Positions 11,081-21,971 of a stretch of DNA of 64,000 nucleotides are shown piece after piece. How positions within the stretch are numbered: position 1 is the stretch's first letter; each line of letters opens with the position of its first letter. This DNA is from Orobanche coerulescens (lineage: Eukaryota; Streptophyta; Magnoliopsida; Lamiales; Orobanchaceae): assembly GCA_033398695.1 (NCBI GenBank), contig CM065814.1, positions 81,238,358 to 81,302,357 on the forward strand, in the 5' to 3' direction. The notes under the pieces are model-generated. The model saw only the letters and a program-made list of their open reading frames with translations. It did not search any database and was not told the DNA's origin. A program made the translations under genes and the position numbers.

Positions 11081-11408
11081 CCGCGGCACAAGGTGTGTGT
11101 GCCGCGGCACACAAATTTCTTCAGTAGTTGGGCGAGCGAACTGTACTGTGTGCCGCGGCACACAAATTTCTTCAGTAGTTGGGCGAGCGAAGCATGCTGT
11201 GTGCGCGGCACACCAATGCAGTGCCGCGGCACGGTGCGAGCAGTGCGCGGTACACCCGTCCGGTGCCGCGGCACACTCGTGTGGCATCCGCGACCAAAAT
11301 CCGACTGTACCGGGTGCCGCGGCACACGCAGGCCGTGCCGCGGCACACTGCCGAACCCTGGGCGTAAATTTTTGGCCTGTTCCGCGGCACACCTCAGCTG
11401 TGCCGCGG
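11081..11408. promoter_or_regulatory. CCGCGG palindrome cluster with 21-bp pairing, 5' LTR
   Basis: Perfect CCGCGG cores, mostly within GTGCCGCGGCAC, start at 11081, 11102, 11153, 11224, 11266, 11317, 11338, 11382 and 11403. Two copies that lost one C lie near 11204 and 11245. Pairs 11081/11102, 11317/11338 and 11382/11403 are exactly 21 bp apart, and 11224/11266 are 42. The cluster ends about 20 bp upstream of a TATA-like sequence. Same-face protein binding across two helical turns is a possible reading; it is not shown. Confidence 0.85.
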
Positions 11409-11429
11409 CACACAATGCGGTCAACCCCC

Positions 11430-11437
11430 TATAATTG
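11430..11437 (+). promoter_or_regulatory. TATA-like sequence in the Tekay/Del-like 5' LTR
   Basis: CTATAATT follows the CCGCGG cluster directly. The same sequence follows the cluster in the 3' LTR (about 22956). It is assigned by position. Confidence 0.4.
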
Positions 11438-12064
11438 CGTCGCTTTGAGCGTAATCTGCTCATTTCCTTCTTCTTCTTCCTGCGTCGCGAGAGAGAGTGA
11501 GAGAGAGGGGGAGAGTTCCTCATCATTATCAATTGGGGGGTTGATTTTCATCATTCTTCTTCGGTTGTGAAGCCCGGACAATCAATCCAACGCGTGTTCT
11601 ACGGATCTTAGTACTTGAATCTCCAAAGGTAATATCTCTAGAACCCTACTTTCGAATAATTTGGGGGTTTTTGGGATTTTCTTACGATTCGTTCCGTTTT
11701 GTTGGTGGATTCATGATGAATACGATTAATATTGTTAGTATCTTTAGCTTTCCTACGGATTCATGGATATTTTGTGTATTTTTACGAAGTCGAGAGGGTT
11801 TGGTTGTGGTCCGCCCTCGTTGTAATTTTTGTGCGAATATACATGAATCGTAGGCGGGTTTTCGGGTGTATTCCATTTCCGTATTCGGCTGGAGTTGGTT
11901 GTAATTATGTTCTTCGAATCGTTAGGTTTGGTTCCGTTGATTCCTAGTGTTCGTCGGTGATTATCCTTTCCGTTCGTTGCGTCATCAAAATATTCAAGGC
12001 AAGTATTTTTGGAAACCTTTATGCTTAACGTGAAATGGTAATGTATATTGTGTGTGCTTTACTC

Positions 12065-12296
12065 ACCTCGGGAGGGTCCGACGGGGCCTCGAGGGAATCT
12101 ATGGCTTCGTCCTGGATTCATGAGTTTGATTCGCTAGCCAGCTCGGGAGGGTCCTTAGAGGCCTCGAGTGGGATTCGTGGCTTCGTCCCGGTCCTAGGTG
12201 ACGTGTGGTGCTTGATTTGTTTTATGAATGTGGCCAGCTCGGGAGGGTCCTTAGAGGCCTCGAGTGGGATTCGTGGCTTTGTCCCGGTCCTAGGCA
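12065..12296. repeat. GC-rich direct repeat in the LTR (96-bp offset)
   Basis: GCCAGCTCGGGAGGGTCC, GGCCTCGAGTGGGATTCG and GTCCCGGTCCTAGG occur at 12137 and again at 12233. A degenerate third copy starts near 12065. The 3' LTR has the same arrangement (23663 and 23759). Confidence 0.9.
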
Positions 12297-12861
12297 AATT
12301 AAATGTGACTGTTTGTTTCCGGAAAAGACATGTCTGGTTTTGGCTTTTCAAATTAATATTGGTGCATGTACTATGAAATGTGTAAGCTATTGGTTTGCCT
12401 TGATTACTTGTACTAGCGTAATTGCTAACCCCTCTGGGGACCCGTTTTGGGGAAATTCTTGTTATGGATTTCAGGTTATGATTATCCGGACGAGCGAGCA
12501 CCGGGACAATACGAAGACGTTGGCTAGGGTCGTTGACATGTGCATATGGGTCGTCTTAATTCCTGTGTCTAATTCGATATGGTTGTTTCCTATATTTATA
12601 AACTGATAGATTGTACTCGCGAGTACTTAGGCTTTTCAAATTCAAACTCCGTGTTGTGTTATTTTAAATTGCTATAATGTCGATTGTTACTCTTTTGGTC
12701 GGTTGTTCCGGGTGTATTTTTATGTGATGTCTATTTGATTGTGTTTCCTCGCTATCCGAGATGGTTAGTCGAGGGACGTTCGATATTATAGCCTGGTGGG
12801 TCCCATGTAGGGATTCACGGCGCTGTAATATACTCTGAATTTCTCGGGGTGTTACAGAAAA

Positions 12862-12873
12862 TGGTATCGGAGC
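12862..12873 (+). other. Primer-binding site (initiator tRNA-Met type)
   Basis: TGGTATCGGAGC lies 5 bp after the 5' LTR. It matches the usual plant initiator-Met site TGGTATCAGAGC with one mismatch. A leader of about 220 bp without notable features follows before the gag start at 13093. Confidence 0.85.
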
Positions 12874-13092
12874 TCTAGGTTTATGGATACCTAGGCTTGT
12901 TGGTTATTTGGGTTTAGTCGTGTTTGTTTATGCACATTGTCACACCGCTGCCAGCATCCCAGTACTTCCAGTGCTCGTAAGTTTTCTTATTCGGCTCTTT
13001 TGTTTCTTGCATTGTATTTCCACTTTTGAATCGTAGTTGCTTTTCCTCCAAGACTCATCATCGATATACTTCTGTTATCTCTCAACATCAGT

Positions 13093-16000
13093 ATGGATGC
13101 CGGAGGAAACCGTGGTTGTGGTTGTGGTCGTGGTCGTGGACGCGGCCGAGGACGTGGGGCAGCCGGCGGGGCGGCCACGTCACATTCTTCGGGAGCCGGC
13201 AGTACCAGTGACCGTCACAGTCATGCTTCTTCTCAGGAGCGCGCCGATCTTTGCATTGCGGCTGTTATGCAGCAAATGGTTAACCAGATGGCGGCTATAG
13301 CTCAGGTGGTCCAGAACCCCGATCAGGCCCATGCTAATCGGGGAGGAGCGGATCGTTGGCTTCAGGATGTCATCAAGATGCATCCTCCCCAGTTTTCGGG
13401 AGCTTCGGACCCGATCGGCTGGGAAGGGTGGATCAAGGAGATATCCAAAGTCTTCACTGCTACCAACTGCCCCGAGGACCGTAAGGTCCCTATTGCTCAA
13501 TACTTTCTCACGGGAGATGCTACGGATTGGTGGGAGGCTGTTGGTCCCAAAGATCATATTGCTTCATGGGCCGAATTTCAAGAATTGATGGAGACCGAAT
13601 ATTGTCCGTGGCCGGTCAGACAGGCTCGAGTGCATGCTTTCTATGATGCTCAACCACGGGATATCCCCGTATCTCAGGCCATTGCTGACTTTAACAAGGA
13701 GTTGGGTTATGTGAAGACCCAAGTTGTCGAAGAGAGCGACAAAATTTTCCATTTTTCCAGGAGGATGAAACTTTCCATTCGGGACTATATGTCTAGGCTC
13801 GTCTGTACTACCTTGAAGGATTATCAGAGTCGAGCCCTTGCTTATGATATGTCGGTGACCGCTAGCGATTTGGCTCGTGAGAGCAAGAAGCAGAAGTCGG
13901 TCAGAAATTTTTCTGGTCCCAAGAGTGGAGGCCAACAGAAATCTCAGGCTGCAAATATTTCTACGGGCGGTTCGGCTCGTTTCTCTGGGAGCTTTCGGAG
14001 TGCTGCCGGAACCGTCGTCTGGGACCCCAGATGCTTTAACTGTGGCAAGCCAGGCCACGTGAACCGGGATTGTCCTCGTCCACCTTTGACTTGTCAAACT
14101 TGTGGTCAGTCGGGCCACAAGGCTTCTTTTTGCGAGAAGCTCAGACAGTTTCGCGGCGCCCGTTCTTCTCACCCAGCACCTATGGAGCCGAGTGTGAACC
14201 AGGGCTCATTTGTTCCGCCGCCTCCACCAAGTGCCGGCCGAGGTAGGGGTCGGGGTCAGCCCGCTAGGGGAGGAGCTTCCAGTGTCGGCTCTGCCCAGCC
14301 GCGTATCTATGAGATGAGGAGGACCGATGATCCAGCAGCTACTGTGGCGACATGTACCGTTCATATCCATTCCCATCCTGTCAGTGTGCTTTTTGATTCG
14401 GGTGCTACGCATTCATTCATTTCTCTAGAGTGTGTACGCCGTTTGAGTCTCGACTGCTTATCACCTTGCGAGCCTTTCATCGTTAAACTACCTAGCGGTG
14501 ATAGAATTGTCGGTGATCGAGAAGTCCGGGACTGTTCTGTGATTATTTGTGAGAGGGCTTGGCTCTCTAATCTTATTTTCGTGGGTATCGAGGGTGAGGA
14601 TTTGATTCTCGGGCATGATTGGCTCGAGCGGCATGGTGCAATCATGAACTACCGCACGGGGATCATTACCATGTTAGCCGAGGACGGCACTGAACACTCT
14701 TTCGCGGGGCGGAAGAGGAACCAGAAGTTTGTTATTAACGCCTTGAAGGTGGTGAAACTCCTGCGAAAGGGGTGTACTGGTTATTGGTGCTACGCCTTGA
14801 AGGCGGAGAATGATAGAGTCGAGTTTTCGTCGATTCCAGTCGTTAGTGAGTTTCCTGATGTTTTCCGTGACGAGTTACCGGGATTGCCACCGGATCGTGA
14901 GGTCGAGTTTGCTATAGAGTTAGAGCCGGGCGCGGCTCCAATTTCGAAGGCGCCGTATCGCATGGCACCTTCAGAGATGTCAGAGTTGAAGAAGCAGTTG
15001 AGTGAGCTTCTTGAGTCAGGGTATGTCCGACCGAGCGCCTCGCCTTGGGGTGCACCGGTCCTGTTTGTGCGAAAGAAGGATAGTTCACTACGTTTGTGTA
15101 TCGACTATCGCGAACTAAACAAAGTGACCATCAAGAACAAGTACCCTTTGCCGAGGATCGATGACTTGTTCGATCAGTTGCAGGGAGCTGCGGTGTTCTC
15201 GAAGATCGATTTAAAATCGGGGTACTATCAGCTCCGGGTGAGGGAGTCCGACGTGCCGAAGACAGCTTTTCGGACAAGATACGGACATTACGAGTTTGTA
15301 GTTATGCCTTTCGGGTTAACTAATGCTCCGGCGGTGTTCATGCAGTTGATGAACAAAGTCTTTATCGAGTATTTGGATAAGTGTGTCGTCGTCTTTATTG
15401 ACGATATTCTGATCTATTCAAGGAATGAGGAAGAGCATGCCCATCATTTGCGGGTAGTGTTAGACATTTTGAGGACCGAGCAACTCTATGCGAAGTTCTC
15501 GAAATGTGAGTTCTGGCTGAAGGAAGTGATGTTTTTGGGTCACGTGATTTCAGCCGAGGGAGTTCGAGTGGATCCGCAGAAGATTGAGGCAGTGTTGGAT
15601 TGGGCACCGCCCACAAGTGTGAAGGAGGTCCGTAGTTTCTTGGGTTTGGCTGGCTACTACCGTAGGTTCGTCGAGGGTTTCTCAAAACTAGCTCGGCCAC
15701 TTACACAGTTACTCCAGAAATCCGAAAAGTTCGTCTGGAATGACGAGAGGCAGTCCAGTTTTGAGGAGCTGAAGAAGCGTTTGACTTCAGCCCCGGTTTT
15801 GGCGTTTCCATGTGGCAACGTGGGATTCGCCGTTTATAGCGATGCTTCGGGCCAGGGTCTTGGGTGCGTATTGATGCAGCACGGCAAGACCATTGCCTAT
15901 GCGTCGAGACAGTTGAGCCCGTATGAGCTTAACTACCCTACTCATGATTTGGAGTTAGCGGCAGTCGTTTTTGCGCTCAAGATTTGGCGTCACTATCTTT

Positions 16001-17318
16001 TCGGCTCTGCATGTCAGATTTTTACCGATCATAAAAGTCTGAAATATATATTTACTCAGCGGGAGTTGAATATGAGGCAGAGAAGGTGGTTAGAGCTGAT
16101 TAAGGATTATGACCTTGAAATCCTTTACCATCCGGGCAAGGCGAACGTCGTGGCCGACGCCTTGAGTCGGAAACCGATTGCGTTGCGAACGCTTGAGGTC
16201 CTTATGTCTCAGTCTGAGCTTCGGCGGGCTTTGATTGAGTTTGATGTTGAGGTTTTGTTGCCTGGGGCTGTCGGGCAACTTTGTGCTTTAGAGGTTTCGT
16301 CGTCCTTGATCGATGAGATTAAACTGAAGCAATTAGAGGATCCAATGATCACTCAAATCAGAGAGAATGTTCTTAAGGGAAAGTCCCCTGGGTTTGTGAT
16401 TCATGAGGATGGTGTTTTGAGATTCCAGAGTCGGCTTTGTGTGCCGAACGACTCCGAGATGAGACAGAGTATTTTGCGCGAGGCCCATGCTACACCTTAC
16501 TCTGTTCATCCTGGTTCGAGTAAGATGTACAAGGACCTAAGGAGGAATTTCTGGTGGAACGATATGAAAGAGGAGGTCGCACAGTTTGTAGCAAAATGTT
16601 TGACTTGTCAGCAGGTCAAAATTGAGCATCAGCGACCGGCTGGGTTATTGCAGCCACTTCCCGTTCCGGAATGGAAATGGGAAGATATATCGATGGATTT
16701 CATTACGAGTTTGCCGAGATCGAGATCGGGCATGAATATGGTTTGGGTGATTGTCGATCGCCTGACCAAGTCGGCACATTTTCTGGGCATCAAGGACACT
16801 TGGGGCCCGGAGAAGTTGGCCCGTATATTTATCGCACAGATTGTGAGGCTTCACGGTACTCCGAAGTCTATTGTTTCGGATCGTGATGGTCGTTTTGTAT
16901 CACACTTTTGGCAGGCGGTGCATAAGGCGTTGGGTACTCGTTTGCGTTTGAGTACCTCTTTCCATCCTCAGTCAGATGGACAGTCGGAACGCACTATCCA
17001 GACGTTCGAGGATATGTTGCGTGCGTGCGCTCTCGATTGGAGCCATGACTGGGAGGAGCATTTGCCATTGATCGAATTCACGTACAACAATAGTTGGCAC
17101 GCGTCGATTCGGATGGCACCGTACGAGGCACTTTATGGGCGGCGATGTCGATCACCAGTTTGTTGGAATGAGGCGTCCGATTTGGTCGGGACCGAGCCGG
17201 ATGTCGTTTTAGAGATGAGGCGGAAGATAGAATTAATTCGGGAATGGATGTTGACGGCCCAAAGTCGACAGAAGTCATATGCCGATGTACGTCGTCGACC
17301 TTTAGAATTCGAGGTGGG
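13093..17318 (+). pseudogene. Tekay/Del-like gag-pol polyprotein, N-terminal 1,408 residues
   Basis: One open frame starts at ATG 13093. Order: a Gly/Arg-rich N-terminus ([11 protein letters not shown]); gag core (about residues 95-240, [10 protein letters not shown]); two CCHC zinc knuckles (Cys 314 to 327 and 334 to 347); aspartic protease DSGATHSF (Asp 435); RT with Asp 706 ([10 protein letters not shown]) and FIDD (Asp 770 and 771); RNase H with Asp 917 and Glu 954; integrase with an HHCC finger from His 1132 and a catalytic triad Asp 1202, Asp 1263, Glu 1299 (35 residues between the last two). All visible catalytic residues are present. The frame is cut at 17318 by the nested element. 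Reading into that element adds about 30 foreign residues to a stop at 17412. The rest of the protein is at 21972-22394. Damage appears limited to this insertion. Confidence 0.93.
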
Positions 17319-17736
17319 TGTTGTTGCCCAAATATTTATCCGAAGATTAATACTGCTGGAAGACGGACAACAAACAACAATTGCGGGAGCACTTCCGAGA
17401 GAAGATAAATAATACAAGATTTGCCGGGTTTGTTAGGCCCGGGCTTGAATGCTCTCGCGAGATGTTATTAATACGAATATTCGTGGATACAAGTATTAAT
17501 GAGAGAAATCTAAATACAATGAGTGTAAAAAGACTCTGTTAATCCGGCTCTTGAGCGAAGCTCGGTGTTCTTCGTCCCCGCCGGTAATCTGCTGGATGAG
17601 ATAGGCCGGGAGAAGTAAGACCGAAAGATAGCTGTTGCCAAGAGTTGGATGTTAGCCATGGCGTAAGTATTTGCTTCTGTATGGTGTGCTTGAATCGCGA
17701 TATTGCTGAGAGGAAATACAAGTGCAGGCTGCCTTC

Positions 17737-17746
17737 TTTATATAGG
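17737..17746 (-). promoter_or_regulatory. TATA box in the left LTR of the gag-only element
   Basis: The minus strand reads CCTATATAAA followed by G. The equivalent box in the right, promoter-bearing LTR is at 21168-21177. It is a good match to the plant TATA consensus and is in the same orientation as the gag gene. Confidence 0.6.
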
Positions 17747-18209
17747 GGTTGAGGTGCCTTGTCTCCTAGTGGGCGATCGCCTTTCGGCCATTAATGTAAT
17801 GGGGCGATCGTCCTAAAGGGCACGTGGGCTGCCTGCCAAAAGTCCATAGATCCAGCCGGCAGCTAGCTGAGTGGCCCAATGAGGAGCCGGCACACGTCCG
17901 GAAGTACTGTCACAGGAGGTCCCACTTTGTTACTTTCGGCGGACTTTGTCAGTAGGTGCAGTAGGCGCCAGGCTGTAGTCACATGTCTTGTCCGTCAGCT
18001 CCTTTCGTAGGTCTGTGCCCTGTTGGTAGGTGAGGTAGGTGACAGGTTTGTCAGCGCCTTTTGTGGATCTGCACGTGGGTGCTGTCCTGTTTGCTCGGCC
18101 TTGGCCGACTGGATGGCCATCGGCCCAGATCGTCATGATGCGGTCGTCTCTAGCTGGACACCGAGGATCGTTCTCGGCCATTCACTGAAGGTCGGCAATG
18201 GTCGGTCAC

Positions 18210-18330
18210 CAAGGGTCGGTCGGCAAAGCGCTGAGAGATGATCGTCCATAAGTCGGTCGCCATAAGTCGGTCGGCAAAGCGCTGAGAGATGATCGTCCAT
18301 AAGTCGGTCGCCAGAAGTCGGTCGCCGAGT
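18210..18330. repeat. 51-bp tandem repeats in the left LTR of the gag-only element
   Basis: CGGCAAAGCGCTGAGAGATG followed by ATCGTCCATAAGTCGGTCGC recurs with a 51-bp step (CGGCAAAGC at 18221 and 18272), followed by a shortened third copy. The right LTR has the same array (21654 and 21705). Confidence 0.88.
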
Positions 18331-18537
18331 ACCGAGAGGCGATCGTATCTGAGGTCGATCGCTCGGCACCGGGACTTGTCCTGGGACCTTCGGCTGGGTG
18401 ATTCATGCTTGTCTGCCGGGCTAAGGCTAGGTCGCCTGGTTGCTGGTCGGCGGTTCTTCCTCGGACGCCTTCAGCGGTGACTCGGCCCCGACCTCCTAGC
18501 GATCGCCGGTCGGAAGGTGTTAAATCTTGACACAACA

Positions 18538-18556
18538 ATTGCCCCCACTTGCTCCT
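18538..18556 (-). other. Polypurine tract of the gag-only element
   Basis: The minus strand reads GAGCAAGTGGGGGCAAT directly before the left LTR. This is the expected position for plus-strand priming and confirms the minus orientation. Confidence 0.7.
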
Positions 18557-19390
18557 ATGTTGAAGACATGGGGCGAGGTGGTTCTTCTAGCGATCGTGTA
18601 AGGATGAGGACGGGCGACCTTGCTGAGCTGACTTACGATTTCGGACTTGGGCTACCATGGTCGATTGGCTTATCTATCTTTCGGTCTTGTACCTGCAAAA
18701 ACAACATTGGCCGATCCCCCATGGAAACTTGGTGGTTTCGTTTTGTTTGAGGAATCGTGCACAGTCGCGGAGATCGATGGACCGACCCCATGACCGTGTC
18801 TTGGTGCGCGAAGACAATGAGTGTCTCGTGACTCACTTTATTATGAGGGTCCTCTCATAGCCGCGCCGCCTCGTATCTAAACGAAGGGCGTGCGGTCTCG
18901 GTCTAGAGGAGTCCTTGCGCGGGGCAGCGTCGGAAGAATCAACTCCACGCCCGCGGCTTGTTAGCTCTGCTTCCACCTCGGCCAGCCATGGAGATGGCCG
19001 ACCTCGACGGTGTACGTTGAGACGGGGATTGTGGTATGTGTCCACTGATTAATGTTGGAGAGCCCTCAGACTACGCCGGCCTCGTATTTAAACGAAGGGC
19101 GGGCGATCTTGGCCGAAAGGGACCTTGCATGGCCGAAGCAGCCGGTTCCATCGACTGCCAGGACCATGGCTTTATGATGCGCGGTGGAGGCGATCTTATG
19201 CCTTAGTCCGTCATGTTATATGCTGGACTGTAGATGGCGATCGCGTCCTCCGGGTTGCGGATGATGTAGCGTGATGATCGGCGATCGGGCCGGAAGACTG
19301 GCGATCGTCGCTCGGCTGCCGATCGCTTTATTCGTAGGTCGATATTGGCGATCGGGCGGGAGATCGTCGTCCGGGTGCCGATCGCGCTGC
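18557..19390. other. Non-coding internal region of the gag-only element
   Basis: It lies downstream of gag on the minus strand. The sequence is GC-rich with many GCGATCG motifs and has no convincing open frame. I see no trace of protease, RT or integrase. Confidence 0.6.
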
Positions 19391-20680
19391 TCACAGGCTA
19401 AGAAGAAACCTTTGCCTGGCCAGAAAATCTGCGGCTCTAGCCCGGAAGGCTGCGTAGGTCGTAGGTTGGGTCTTCGTGAGATGCCTGAACATAGGCGAAA
19501 AACCCTGAAATCCTCCTAGGACCGCGTAGAGGGCGGTCTCATCGCTTATGGGCTCGCCGTTGAGGATGATCACGTCTACCCGGTCGATGTAGTCCGAGTC
19601 GGACTCTTCTTCTCCCTGCTTGATTTGCATCATGCGGAGGGGACCTTCGGGCCAGACGACCCTGGTGGCGAAGTACTCCGTGAAGACGTGCGCCAGCTCG
19701 TTAAAGGAGCCAATGGACCGAGGTGGCAATGAAGTGTACCACCGGTGGGCGAGGTCGTCCAGGCCGAGGAGGAACATTCGGCATCTGGTCGCGTCGGATG
19801 CCCCACACCCGGTCATGTAGATGTTGAACTTCCTCGGGTGCACTGGGGTCCGATCGCCCCTCGTACACGGGTGTTTGCGGGGAGCGATCTTGTCTTGCCG
19901 CACGGAGAGCTCGATGTCGATCGCGACCGGCTCGCTTGGCCCGGCGATCGTCTTCTTGGCGCCTGCCCTGGATTCCAGGAGCGCCTTCATGTCGTCGAGT
20001 TGACGTTGCATCGCAGCCATCGCCGTGGCTTGGTCGCTTGCAGATCGGCTTTGGGAGCAGGAGCCGAGGCGATCGTGTACCGATCTCCGGGCTCCGCTGC
20101 CGCCGGCCTCGGCAATTCGGCGAGGGGGAGCCAGACGGCTAGGCTGCCTTCTGGGAATAGGGTAGGCCGAGCTTCTGGTGACGGACTCAAACTCCGTCGT
20201 CTCGTAGCTGGGGCCGGACTGCCCCGGTAGCCAGGTCGGGTCACTGCCCAGGCGATCGAAGACAGAGGTGCCCCGGCTGGCGAGCGCCTCTTCCTGCGGA
20301 CGGGAGCCTCCTGGCGATCGCTCGGCCAGTGACGCCTTGAGCTTCCGCTTGGACTTCCGGCGGACGGCCGAGGGGGCGATAGCAGGAGGCGCGTTGAGAG
20401 CACTCCGTCGCTCCTGTAGGACGGCCAGGGCCCCTTCGATCTGTTCCTTGGTTTGGAACCAATCGAGCGAGAGGCTTGGGCCGCCGTCCAGGGACGGGAT
20501 CGAGCGTCTCTGACCGCGGCGGCTACCTTCCACCATCGGCTGTGGCTCGGACTGGGACGGAACAGGGGGTTTGGCCGGCTGGTCAGCGGCTTTCTTCGAC
20601 GCGGAGGCGGAAGACATGATTTCTGAAGGATTTCTTTGAAGTGCAGTAAGTGTCTCTTCAAGTATCTGCCCCGAGAACAA
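19391..20680 (-). CDS. Gag-like protein of the nested element (429 aa)
   Basis: This is an open minus-strand frame starting MFSGQILEETL. A second Met (MSSASASKKAADQ, residue 22) could also be the start. Residues 1-240 are low-complexity and rich in Ser, Pro and Arg, with many charged residues. Residues about 280-420 resemble the Ty3-gypsy capsid (retrotransposon gag) domain, with LDDLAHRWYTSLPPRSIGSF and EYFATRVV followed by MMQIKQGEEESDSDYIDRV. No CCHC zinc knuckle is visible, so RNA binding would have to rely on the basic N-terminal part. The frame has no stop, unlike most coding regions here. A role in particle formation together with enzymes from another element is inference. Confidence 0.85.
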   Translation of the reverse strand: MFSGQILEETLTALQRNPSEIMSSASASKKAADQPAKPPVPSQSEPQPMVEGSRRGQRRSIPSLDGGPSLSLDWFQTKEQIEGALAVLQERRSALNAPPAIAPSAVRRKSKRKLKASLAERSPGGSRPQEEALASRGTSVFDRLGSDPTWLPGQSGPSYETTEFESVTRSSAYPIPRRQPSRLAPPRRIAEAGGSGARRSVHDRLGSCSQSRSASDQATAMAAMQRQLDDMKALLESRAGAKKTIAGPSEPVAIDIELSVRQDKIAPRKHPCTRGDRTPVHPRKFNIYMTGCGASDATRCRMFLLGLDDLAHRWYTSLPPRSIGSFNELAHVFTEYFATRVVWPEGPLRMMQIKQGEEESDSDYIDRVDVIILNGEPISDETALYAVLGGFQGFSPMFRHLTKTQPTTYAAFRARAADFLARQRFLLSL

Positions 20681-20748
20681 TGAGTGTTCTTCGGGACGGT
20701 AGGTATAAAAAATCGAGGTTTGGATGCCCCCCTTCTTCTAGCGCCAAT
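20681..20748 (-). other. Leader and primer-binding site of the gag-only element
   Basis: The minus strand after the right LTR begins ATTGGCGCTAGAAGAAGGGG, which contains TGGCGC, the usual start of a tRNA 3'-end complement. I do not assign the tRNA. The gag ATG follows within about 70 bp. Confidence 0.6.
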
Positions 20749-21971
20749 TGTTGTTGCCCAAAATATTTATCCGAAGATTAATACTGCTGGAAGACGGACA
20801 ACAAACAACAATTGCGGGAGCACTTCCGAGAGAAGATAAATAATACAAGATTTGCCGGGTTTGTTAGGCCCGAGCTTGAATGCTCTCGCGAGATGTTATT
20901 AATACGAATATTCGTGGATACAAGTATTAATGAGAGAAATCTAAATACAATGAGTGTAAAAAGACTCTGTTAATCCGGCTCTTGAGCGAAGCTCGGTGTT
21001 CTTCGTCCCCGCCGGTAATCTGCTGGATGAGATAGGCCGGGAGGAAGTAAGACCGAAAGATAGCTGTTGCCAAGAGTTGGATGTTAGCCATGGCGTAAGT
21101 ATTTGCTTCTGTATGGTGTGCTTGAATCGCGATATTGCTGAGAGGAAATACAAGTGCAGGCTGCCTTCTTTATATAGGGGTTGAGGTGCCTTGTCTCCTA
21201 GTGGGCGATCGCCTTTCGGCCATTAATGTAATGGGGTGATCGTCCTAAAGGGCACGTGGGCTGCCTGCCAAAAGTCTATAGATCTAGCCGGCAGCTAGCT
21301 GAGTGGCCCAATGAGGAGCCGGCACGCGTCCGGAAGTACTGTCACAGGAGGTCCCACTTTGTTACTTTCGGCGGACTTTGTCAGTAGGTGCAGTAGGCGC
21401 CAGGCTGTAGTCACATGTCTTGTCCGTCAGCTCCTTTCGCAGGTCTGGGCCCTGTTGGTAGGTGAGGTAGGTGACAGGTTTGTCGGGCCGCTTTTGTGGA
21501 TCTCGCACGTGGTGCCGCCCTGTTTGCTCGGCCTTGCCGACCGGGATGGCCATCGGCCCAGATCGTCATGATGCGGTCGTCTCTAGCTGGACACCGAGGA
21601 TCGTTCTCGGCCATTCACTGAAGGTCGGCAATGGTCGGTCACCAAGGGTCGGTCGGCAAAGCGCTGAGAGATGATCGTCCATAAGTCGGTCGCCAGAAGT
21701 CGGTCGGCAAAGCGCTGAGAGATGATCGTCCATAAGTCGGTCGCCAGAAGTCGGTCGCCGAGTACCGAGAGGCGATCGTATCTGAGGTCGATCGCTCGGC
21801 ACCGGGACTTGTCCTGGGACCTTCGGCTGGGTGATTCATGCTTGTCTGCCGGGCTAAGGCTAGGTTGCCTGGTTGCTGGTCGGCGGTTCTTCCTCGGACG
21901 CTCGGCAGTGACTCGGTTGCCCGACCTCCTAGGCGATCGCCGGTCGGAAGGTGTTAAATCTTGACACAACA
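20749..21971 (-). repeat. 5' LTR (right copy) of the gag-only element
   Basis: 1,223 bp with the same ends as the left copy. It carries the TATA box at 21168-21177 (minus strand) and the 51-bp repeats at about 21645-21760. It ends at ACAACA, next to GTGGG, the target duplication within the integrase gene. Confidence 0.93.

Larger units (their letters stand above)
10826..12856 (+). repeat. 5' LTR of the Tekay/Del-like element (2,031 bp)
   Basis: It runs TG to CA and is nearly identical to the 3' LTR at 22430-24382 (1,953 bp). The 78-bp length difference lies in the CCGCGG-rich segment, where this copy has extra motif copies. It contains the CCGCGG cluster (11081-11408), a TATA-like sequence (11430) and a GC-rich direct repeat (12065-12296). 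Confidence 0.95.
17319..18537 (-). repeat. 3' LTR (left copy) of the gag-only element
   Basis: On the minus strand it reads TGTTGTGTC to GGGCAACAACA. It differs from the right LTR by scattered substitutions and short indels, which points to a fairly recent insertion. It contains a TATA box (17737) and 51-bp tandem repeats (about 18210-18330). A minus-strand open frame of 60 codons near 17539-17721, partly shared with the other LTR, is not considered a gene. Confidence 0.93.
17319..21971 (-). mobile_element. Gag-only (TR-GAG-like) non-autonomous LTR retrotransposon, nested
   Basis: It lies between GTGGG target duplications (17314-17318 and 21972-21976). The LTRs are 1,219 and 1,223 bp, nearly identical, and bounded by TGTTG...ACAACA. 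The internal region is only 2,211 bp and encodes one gag-like protein on the minus strand. The 5' end of the element is on the right: a site starting TTGGCGCTAGAAG (minus strand) adjoins the right LTR, and a G-rich tract adjoins the left LTR. There is no protease, RT or integrase, so it would need enzymes supplied in trans. The size and single gag gene match the terminal-repeat-with-GAG class known from plants. Confidence 0.9.

Noticed and set aside
11081..11408. CRISPR-like array in the CCGCGG cluster
   Set aside because: The repeats are short palindromes with 9-45 bp non-unique spacers inside an LTR of a plant element. The spacers are also conserved between clusters.
10904..11570. Open frames of 72-203 codons on both strands across the CCGCGG cluster of the LTR
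   Set aside because: They are low-complexity translations (CRGT, PRHT, AAAH repeats) of the palindromic DNA in all frames, with no protein-like pattern.
12035..12606. Overlapping frames of about 113-133 codons in both LTRs of the Tekay/Del-like element
   Set aside because: They lie inside the LTR, follow the 96-bp GC-rich repeat, and have no domain.
19745..20230. Plus-strand frame of 161 codons and minus-strand frame of 224 codons overlapping the nested gag
   Set aside because: They are shadows in GC-rich sequence. Only the 429-codon minus-strand frame shows a gag domain and agrees with the LTR orientation.
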